From positions 45,906-109,905 of the forward strand of contig NZ_BORW01000015.1 in the NCBI RefSeq assembly GCF_018333375.1: a stretch of DNA of 64,000 bases. The letters are read 5' to 3'. Positions 57,797-64,000 of the stretch are shown here, piece by piece (the stretch's first letter is position 1; each line of letters starts with the position of its first letter). The translations under genes and the position numbers were made by a program. Source of the stretch: Paenibacillus cookii (GTDB taxonomy: Bacteria; Bacillota; Bacilli; Paenibacillales; Paenibacillaceae). The notes beneath the pieces are model-generated. The model was not told the DNA's origin and did no database searches. It was given only the letters and a program-made list of their open reading frames with translations.

Positions 57797-58735
57797 CTAA
57801 TCCATATCTTCCATGTCTTCCGCAATGGTAGCGGTCAGCTTATTCGTAAACTGCAAGGCCGCGTTCAGGCCCATCTGCTTCAAACGGTAGTTCATCGCAG
57901 CCACCTCGATGATGACGGCCAAGTTCCGACCAGGGCGGACCGGAATCGTAACGAGCGGAATATCGGTATCAAGGATCCGCGTCGTTTCCTCGTCCAAGCC
58001 AAGGCGGTCGTATTGCTTATCCTGCTGCCAGGCCTCCAGCTTCACCACCAGCGTAATGCGCTTATTGTTCCGGATGGCCCCGGCCCCAAACAACGTCATC
58101 ACGTTGATAATGCCGACGCCGCGAATCTCCAGCAGGTGCCGGATCAGCTCGGGAGCGGTGCCATGCAGCTGGCTGTCCGACGTTTGGCGGATTTCGACCG
58201 CATCGTCGGCGATCAGCCGATGTCCCCGTTTCACGAGCTCCAGCGCCGTTTCGCTTTTTCCGATGCCGCTGCTGCCCGTGATCAGCATTCCCACGCCATA
58301 GACGTCGCATAATACGCCGTGAATGGTCGTCGTCGGTGCCAGTCTTCTTTCCAAAAATCCTGTGATGCGGCTCGACAAAATCGTCGTCGCCATGCTGCTC
58401 CGCAGCACCGGCACGTTTTTCTCCTGGCTCATCTGCACGAGCTCCTCGGGCACGTCGAGTCCCCTCGTCACTACGATGCAGGGGGTTACTTCGCCGCACA
58501 AACGCTCCATGCGATCCTTGCGCTCTTCCGGCTTAAGCATGCTGAAAAAGGCCAGCTCCGTTCGTCCGAGCAGCTGAACCCTTTCCTGCGGATGATACTC
58601 AAAATAACCGGCCATTTCCAAACCCGGGCGATTCAAGTCATCGGTCGTAATGACCCGTTTTAATCCTTGCTCACCGGATATCACTTCCAACTGAAATTGT
58701 TGCACCAATTCTGCTACTTTCACTTTTTTGGCCAT
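57797..58735 (-). CDS. hprK: HPr kinase/phosphorylase
   Basis: A 312-residue sensor of carbon state that phosphorylates or dephosphorylates HPr Ser46. Walker A GSSGIGKS at 154-161, catalytic [11 protein letters not shown] and the second conserved stretch [27 protein letters not shown] are present. Start at ATG 58735 gives the family length. Target HPr is encoded at 37.4 kb. Confidence 0.97.
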   Translation of the reverse strand: MAKKVKVAELVQQFQLEVISGEQGLKRVITTDDLNRPGLEMAGYFEYHPQERVQLLGRTELAFFSMLKPEERKDRMERLCGEVTPCIVVTRGLDVPEELVQMSQEKNVPVLRSSMATTILSSRITGFLERRLAPTTTIHGVLCDVYGVGMLITGSSGIGKSETALELVKRGHRLIADDAVEIRQTSDSQLHGTAPELIRHLLEIRGVGIINVMTLFGAGAIRNNKRITLVVKLEAWQQDKQYDRLGLDEETTRILDTDIPLVTIPVRPGRNLAVIIEVAAMNYRLKQMGLNAALQFTNKLTATIAEDMEDMD

Positions 58736-58819
58736 GTCAGATCTTCCTTTCTGTCCGATAGGCTCAGAATTCAGCCCTTTGCTGCCACTTCGGGCCATTC
58801 TAACGAATCCAATGTACCC

Positions 58820-58848
58820 ATCGTATCGGAAATTTCCAATGAATGCAA
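58820..58848 (-). promoter_or_regulatory. hprK promoter
   Basis: TTGCAT (58843-58848) and TACGAT (58820-58825) with 17 bp spacing, about 85 bp before the hprK start. Confidence 0.6.
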
Positions 58849-58925
58849 TGTTGGCAATCGGGAGCAGAACCGGGCAACGGCTGGCAGTGAGCCGCCGGAT
58901 CTTATGCCGCTCGAATCCAATCAGA

Positions 58926-59631
58926 ACCACCCGTCAAACGGGTGGTTTGCTCTTGGGGTATAACCCCTTGTTGCCAAACTGCGCCTAAAGACGCTAGCCT
59001 GACAATAAAATTGTTCAGGCTCAGTGTAATTTGTCACTTTCACTTACCAGTTAAACTGGTTTACTTCTTCTTGCTACTGTTTTTGCTGAATGGGTCTTCA
59101 TACTCTTTCACACTCAGTTTATCAATTGCCTGGTCGTGTGCTTCTTGCTCACGGATATATTTTGCCACGGTGGCTCATTCAAGCCCACTGTGCTGACGTA
59201 GTATCCCTCCGCCCAAAATTTTCGATTACCATATTTATACTTCAAGGTAGCATGCTTCTCGAATATCATGAGTGAGCTTTTCCCCTTCAGGTATCCCATA
59301 AATGATGATACTGAGATTTTTGGGGGAATTGCTACCAACATATGTACATGATCGGGCATCATGTGACCTTCGATTATCTCCACTCCCTTGTATTTGCATA
59401 ATCGTTTGAAAATTTCGATTAAGTCTTTCCTCACTTGATTATAATCTCTTTCCGTCTATACTTCGGGGTGAACACAATGTGGTACTTGCACATCCACTTC
59501 GTGTGAGCTAAACTATAGCTCTTGTTTGCCATCTAAGACCATTCCTTTCGTTATTGAGCCTGAACATCTCAATTTTATCGGAATGGTCTTGTTGGTCAAA
59601 CCCTCGATCCCTCCACCCGCATAGCGGGTGG
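58926..59631 (-). mobile_element. IS200/IS605-type insertion sequence, inactivated
   Basis: Two terminal hairpins, CCACCCGTCAAACGGGTGG at 58926-58946 and CCACCCGCATAGCGGGTGG at 59613-59631, flank a broken tnpA. Subterminal copies of TGAGCCTGAACA occur in opposite orientation near 59012 and 59557. Foldback hairpins rather than true inverted repeats are typical of this single-strand-transposing family. It lies between hprK and the msmX-like gene. Exact ends cannot be fixed by eye. Confidence 0.7.
59061..59532 (-). pseudogene. tnpA: Frameshifted IS200-type transposase TnpA
   Basis: The full frame, if repaired, is about 157 codons: it starts MANKSYSLAHTKWMCKYHIV and ends SKKK. The HUH motif HVH (in MMPDHVHMLVAIPP) and the catalytic Tyr region GYYVSTVG are intact. 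One base is missing near 59441-59447, and another near 59172-59180 just before the catalytic-Tyr downstream helix, so the protein cannot be made whole. Typical of a dead copy. Confidence 0.8.
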
Positions 59632-59680
59632 TTTTTTGTTTCGCACGCTTCGCGAGCTCAACTGGCTAAAGCCATAATAT

Positions 59681-59706
59681 AAAAAGCCGCCCCTAAGGGC
59701 GGCTTT
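59681..59706 (-). terminator. Terminator of the msmX-like gene
   Basis: AAAGCCGCCC and GGGCGGCTTTTT arms around a TTAG loop, about 25 bp past the stop codon. Confidence 0.9.
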
Positions 59707-59729
59707 GGGTTTCAGGCGTACCGCCTGGA

Positions 59730-60854
59730 TTAGTCCGTCAACAATACGTTCAATTCGGATTCTTTGTCGAAGATATGAATCTTGTTCATATCGATGGCAA
59801 GGCGAACGCTGCTTCCTTCACGGGTGTTGGAACGTCCATCGACGCGGGCGATGACCGTGTCGCTGCCAACGCCGCTCAAGTAGAGGAGCATTTCGTGGCC
59901 CAGGTTTTCCGTAACGTCTACATGGGAAGTGAAGATCGTGTTTGGAGAAGCTTCCATGAACACGGGCTCTTCGTGGATATCTTCTGGACGAACGCCCATG
60001 ATAACCTCTTTGCCGATGTAGCCTTTGCTTTTCAGAAGCTGTGCTTTTCCGCCTGGAACTTCAACGTCCAGACCTTCCGAACGGAAACGTACGGTTCCGT
60101 TGGACTCAGACAGCGTACCGTTGATGAAGTTCATCGTAGGGGAACCGATAAATCCGGCAACGAACAGGTTTTGAGGGCTGTTGTACAATACTTCCGGAGA
60201 AGCAGCCTGTTGAATGATGCCGTCTTGCATAACAACGATACGATCGCCCATGGTCATGGCTTCCGTTTGGTCGTGCGTTACGTAAATACAAGTGGTTTCA
60301 AGACGTTTAACAAGTTTCGTGATTTCCGCGCGCATTTGACCGCGAAGTTTAGCGTCCAAGTTGGAAAGCGGTTCGTCCATAAGGAAGACTTGCGGATCAC
60401 GCACGATGGCGCGGCCCAAGGCCACACGCTGACGCTGACCACCGGAGAGAGCCTTCGGTTTGCGGTCAAGCAAATGCTCGATGTCGAGGATTTTGGCTGC
60501 TTCACGTACACGTTTGTCAATTTCGTCTTTCTTCACTTTACGCAGCTTCAGGCCAAATGCCATGTTTTGATATACGTTCATGTGAGGATACAAAGCGTAA
60601 GACTGGAATACCATCGCGATATCGCGGTCTTTAGGAGCGACGTCGTTCACGACGCGGTCGCCGATGTAAAGCTTGCCTTCCGAGATCTCTTCCAAACCGG
60701 CGATCATACGAAGGGTCGTCGATTTACCGCAACCGGACGGACCTACCAGTACCAAAAACTCCTTGTCCTGAATATCAAGGCTGATATCCTTAACCGTTGC
60801 TTTGTCGGAACCCGGATATTTTTTGAAAATATGCTCTAAACGTACACCTGCCAT
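59730..60854 (-). CDS. msmX: Multi-sugar ABC transporter ATPase (MsmX/UgpC type)
   Basis: A 374-residue ATPase of carbohydrate importers. Walker A GPSGCGKS (38-45), Q-loop [11 protein letters not shown], signature [16 protein letters not shown], Walker [13 protein letters not shown], and a C-terminal TOBE/OB domain ([14 protein letters not shown]). It is not next to permeases, which fits a shared energiser for several sugar systems, such as the pair at 0.2-2.1 kb. AAGGGGG precedes the ATG. UgpC is the alternative name. Confidence 0.9.
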   Translation of the reverse strand: MAGVRLEHIFKKYPGSDKATVKDISLDIQDKEFLVLVGPSGCGKSTTLRMIAGLEEISEGKLYIGDRVVNDVAPKDRDIAMVFQSYALYPHMNVYQNMAFGLKLRKVKKDEIDKRVREAAKILDIEHLLDRKPKALSGGQRQRVALGRAIVRDPQVFLMDEPLSNLDAKLRGQMRAEITKLVKRLETTCIYVTHDQTEAMTMGDRIVVMQDGIIQQAASPEVLYNSPQNLFVAGFIGSPTMNFINGTLSESNGTVRFRSEGLDVEVPGGKAQLLKSKGYIGKEVIMGVRPEDIHEEPVFMEASPNTIFTSHVDVTENLGHEMLLYLSGVGSDTVIARVDGRSNTREGSSVRLAIDMNKIHIFDKESELNVLLTD

Positions 60855-60958
60855 GAGATTTGCCCCCTTAAGTGTATATTATGAAATCGAATACATTTTT
60901 ATAGTATTATAATAACCCAACCCCTACAGACTGGCTATACACAAACTGCACAAAAAAC

Positions 60959-62116
60959 CTATTTTCTTTTCGTTACTTTATACAATAACATCGTCAGCTT
61001 CACTAAAACCGCGTCCCCAAAGCTTCTGACGTCCAGTCCGGTCTCTTGCTTGATCTTATCCAGGCGGTATAAAAGCGTGTTTCGGTGAATATATAACCGT
61101 TTGGCCGTTTCGCTTACGTTGCAGTCCAGCTGGAAGAAGGTTTCGAGCGTCGATAAGGTTTCATTGTCGGAAAACAAGACTCCGTAATCCCCTGCCTGCT
61201 CCAAAAACTGCCTGCGCTGATCCAGAGGGATGCTGTATATCAAGCGCTCCAGCAGCAGCTCCCAAGGGAAATGGACGTGTTTGGCGACATGGAAGGTCCG
61301 TCCCAAAAAAATCGTCTCCCGGAGAAGGCTTACCGCAGAAGGAAGCGACTTGACCGGCATAATGGATGGCGCAACCGACAAATGGAAGGTCCCCACCCAT
61401 TCATTGGCGATCAGCTCATACAAACCTAAACCAAAAGCCGAAAGCAGGTCCGTCTCGGATTCAAGGTTGTCTTCGTCTTTCTCCTCCCCTGCGCCGATGA
61501 CCAGTTCTTTTTTGGCCAAAATCAGCCACTCATGGCTGCGGAGGGGTACAAGCACCACTTCCCCGTCAAAATAGCTCTTTAGCAGTCTTTTCAGCTGCGT
61601 ACGGTTCACTTCAACGGCATGAACGCTTTCCGACGTCAGCAGAAACGGAATCATCTCGCCGATCAAACGCCGTTTAAGATCCAAATCATCGGGTACCTCG
61701 CTGTCGCCGCGCTCCTGATCCAACTGTTCCATAAGCCAAGCGCTAAAACGCATGACTTCGCGTTCTTCCTCGGCCTGGACCGTGGGTTCGTCGTTTTGCG
61801 GCCTAACCTGAGTAATAAGCAGCTCGATAAGCTGCCTCGACTCCTCGCTGATTTCCCGCATGGGAGCCTCCAACACATGGATGTGCCCACTTTTCGCGTA
61901 CAGAGGGTACCAGACGCTGTCATCAACGATGACCGAAGCTTTGAGTCTCCGTTTCTTTCCCGTGTTCTGTCCGCCGTGATCGACGGCTTGTTCCGTCTCT
62001 TGCCGTTCGGCGTGATCCAATACCATTTCGGATTGCTGTTTGGTTAATTGCTTGATGCTTAAAGGCGCTCCAACGATCTGTTCCAATTTGGTACGTAATG
62101 TTTCCATCTCCACCAT
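60959..62116 (-). CDS. PucR/CdaR-type helix-turn-helix regulator
   Basis: A 385-residue protein. The C-terminal 60 residues match the PucR C-terminal HTH (NVSETAKRLYIHRNTLLYRLDKIKQETGLDVRSF), used by CdaR and PucR activators. The N-terminal 300 residues have no clear named domain; a GGDEF-like CdaR region is possible. Start at ATG 62116, nine bases after GGTGG; the frame is open another 49 codons without a site. It lies between the tRNA cluster terminator and the msmX-like gene, so control of sugar uptake is plausible. Confidence 0.75.
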   Translation of the reverse strand: MVEMETLRTKLEQIVGAPLSIKQLTKQQSEMVLDHAERQETEQAVDHGGQNTGKKRRLKASVIVDDSVWYPLYAKSGHIHVLEAPMREISEESRQLIELLITQVRPQNDEPTVQAEEEREVMRFSAWLMEQLDQERGDSEVPDDLDLKRRLIGEMIPFLLTSESVHAVEVNRTQLKRLLKSYFDGEVVLVPLRSHEWLILAKKELVIGAGEEKDEDNLESETDLLSAFGLGLYELIANEWVGTFHLSVAPSIMPVKSLPSAVSLLRETIFLGRTFHVAKHVHFPWELLLERLIYSIPLDQRRQFLEQAGDYGVLFSDNETLSTLETFFQLDCNVSETAKRLYIHRNTLLYRLDKIKQETGLDVRSFGDAVLVKLTMLLYKVTKRK

Positions 62117-62250
62117 CGATGCGATCCACCACTTTGCCGTTTTTTTGTTTCTTATTTTATCATATTGCGAGACAAATTCCGAAAAACGGATTTTATTTGT
62201 AAACAAGTCTCCAGCCGGATGCAGAAACGAATTCGTTTGGGTAAAAACAA

Positions 62251-62284
62251 AAAAGACCATCAACCGGAATGGTTAATGGTCTTT
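62251..62284 (-). terminator. Terminator of the rRNA/tRNA transcript
   Basis: AAAGACCATTAACC and GGTTGATGGTCTTTT arms, then T-rich sequence, just past tRNA-Lys on the minus strand. Confidence 0.85.
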
Positions 62285-62288
62285 CGGA

Positions 62289-62361
62289 TGAGCCATGAAG
62301 GACTCGAACCTTCGACACCCTGATTAAAAGTCAGGTGCTCTACCAACTGAGCTAATGGCTC
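62289..62361 (-). tRNA. tRNA-Lys (TTT)
   Basis: Acceptor GAGCCAT/ATGGCTC, anticodon arm CTGACTTTTAATCAG (anticodon TTT), T-arm GAAGGTTCGAGTCCTTC. CCA is not encoded. Last in the cluster. Confidence 0.95.
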
Positions 62362-62368
62362 ATAAAAC

Positions 62369-62454
62369 TGGTGGAGGCTGATGGATTCGAACCACCGAAC
62401 TCGTACGAGAACAGATTTACAGTCTGCTGCGTTTGGCCACTTCGCTAAGCCTCC
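62369..62454 (-). tRNA. tRNA-Tyr (GTA)
   Basis: A class II tRNA of 86 nt with a long variable arm; anticodon arm CAGACTGTAAATCTG gives GTA. CCA is encoded. Confidence 0.95.
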
Positions 62455-62462
62455 ATATAAGG

Positions 62463-62535
<73 letters not shown>

Positions 62536-62611
62536 TTACAAAAAAAATAAAGTGGTGGATGTTTCATCTTCCCACTTTCCTTTGTGGAAATCCGTTTTCA
62601 ATTGAATTGAA

Positions 62612-62688
62612 TGGCGGAACCGACGGGATTCGAACCCGCGATCTCCTGCGTGACAGGCAGGCATGTTAGGCCTCTACACCACGGTTCC
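62612..62688 (-). tRNA. tRNA-Asp (GTC)
   Basis: Acceptor GGAACCG/CGGTTCC with discriminator G and encoded CCA; anticodon arm CCTGCCTGTCACGCAGG gives GTC. Confidence 0.95.
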
Positions 62689-62700
62689 GCATTATTCAAA

Positions 62701-62776
<76 letters not shown>

Positions 62777-62781
62777 GTATA

Positions 62782-62857
62782 TGGTGGAGACTGAGGGGAT
62801 CGAACCCCCGACCCTCTGCTTGTAAGGCAGATGCTCTCCCAGCTGAGCTAAGTCTCC
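62782..62857 (-). tRNA. tRNA-Val (TAC)
   Basis: Acceptor GGAGACT/AGTCTCC, anticodon arm CTGCCTTACAAGCAG (TAC), encoded CCA. Confidence 0.95.
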
Positions 62858-62867
62858 AAAATATGTA

Positions 62868-62944
62868 TGGTAGCGGCGGAGGGGATCGAACCCCCGACCT
62901 CACGGGTATGAACCGTACGCTCTAGCCAGCTGAGCTACGCCGCC
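62868..62944 (-). tRNA. tRNA-Met (CAT), elongator type
   Basis: Anticodon arm ACGGTTCATACCCGT gives CAT. The paired acceptor start GGCGGCG differs from initiator tRNA, which begins CGCGGG with an unpaired first base, so I call it elongator Met; a lysidine-modified Ile tRNA cannot be fully excluded. CCA encoded. Confidence 0.9.
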
Positions 62945-62972
62945 ATATTTATATATCTTTCGCAGTATACAA

Positions 62973-63064
62973 TGGCGGAGAGAGAGGGATTCGAACCCTC
63001 GCACCGCTTACGCAGTCTAACCCCTTAGCAGAGGGTCCCCTTATAGCCACTTGGGTATCTCTCC
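62973..63064 (-). tRNA. tRNA-Ser (GCT)
   Basis: A class II tRNA of 92 nt with a long variable arm; anticodon arm CCCTCTGCTAAGGGG gives GCT; CCA encoded. First tRNA after the 23S gene. Confidence 0.95.
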
Positions 63065-63243
63065 AAGCATATCGCTGTATATACGTAAAGATATTTCCAT
63101 CAGATGTTTGATCACCTGAAAACTAGATACGAAACGTTTGCGTTTTATTTTCCGTAGCATTTCCCGGTTTTAAATCCGGGGCCCCCGAAAAGTATTCGGA
63201 TTGAACCGCGAAGCCTAAGCTTCACTTTTTGGGGTACTTTTTA

Positions 63244-64000
<757 letters not shown>

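Noticed and set aside
63065..63243. 5S rRNA between 23S and tRNA-Ser
   Set aside because: The conserved 5S core sequence is absent on both strands.

Overview
The window reads as a chromosomal segment of a spore-former-lineage Firmicute, most likely Paenibacillus or a close relative. This rests on Bacillus-type gene order, Shine-Dalgarno sites of the AGGAGG type, frequent TTG/GTG starts, lysine-rich intrinsic terminators, and proteins such as CggR, HPr kinase, YdjO and RNase R that read as Paenibacillus-like. Almost every gene is on the minus strand; the plus strand carries tRNA-Arg, clpP and nrdIEF, plus one doubtful small ORF. Species cannot be fixed from sequence reading alone.

Layout. 1-2.2 kb: start of a sugar-binding lipoprotein and two sugar ABC permeases under a promoter with a CcpA-like cre site. 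2.2-11 kb is an accessory stretch that looks more AT-rich: remnants of an SLH protein and a helicase, an SDR/AraC pair, ydjO-csp, a membrane 'sensor' protein, a probable type I toxin, and a YvfRSTU-like ABC exporter/two-component operon. 10.6-23 kb is a conserved core: ssrA-smpB-rnr-secG and the glycolytic operon cggR-gap-pgk-tpi-gpmI-eno. 23.1-28 kb: tRNA-Arg, clpP behind a CtsR box, and nrdIEF behind a promoter with paired NrdR-like boxes. 28-37.2 kb: a copper-amine-oxidase-N/DUF3298 secreted protein, a DUF2087/GIY-YIG fusion, the spermidine/putrescine transporter potABCD with an attenuator-like leader, a SIMPL protein and a chemoreceptor. 37.4-45 kb: an HPr in the crh position, whiA, yvcK, rapZ, glucokinase, trxB and the TPR protein YvcD. 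45-53.8 kb: a complete histidine operon hisZ-G-D-B-H-A-F-IE-J with a prs copy at its end. 54-58.8 kb: an acyltransferase and hprK-lgt-ppaX-yvoF. 58.9-59.6 kb: a dead IS200-type element. 59.7-62.1 kb: an MsmX-type ATPase and a PucR-like regulator. 62.3-64 kb: eight tRNA genes downstream of the 3' part of a 23S rRNA gene, with no 5S gene between them.

How parts fit together. ssrA and smpB supply trans-translation, and RNase R degrades the released mRNA. HPr, HprK, CggR, glucokinase and the cre-controlled sugar transporter are parts of one carbon-control circuit. MsmX-type ATPases usually energise sugar permeases that lack their own ATPase, such as those at the left edge. HisG is the short form and therefore needs HisZ, and Prs supplies its PRPP.

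Most likely to reward follow-up: the potABCD leader (promoter, short possible leader ORF, intrinsic terminator ahead of potA); the 27-residue holin-like toxin with overlapping hairpins; and the DUF2087-GIY-YIG fusion, which keeps an internal ribosome site at the junction. No CRISPR array, prophage or clear defence island is present.
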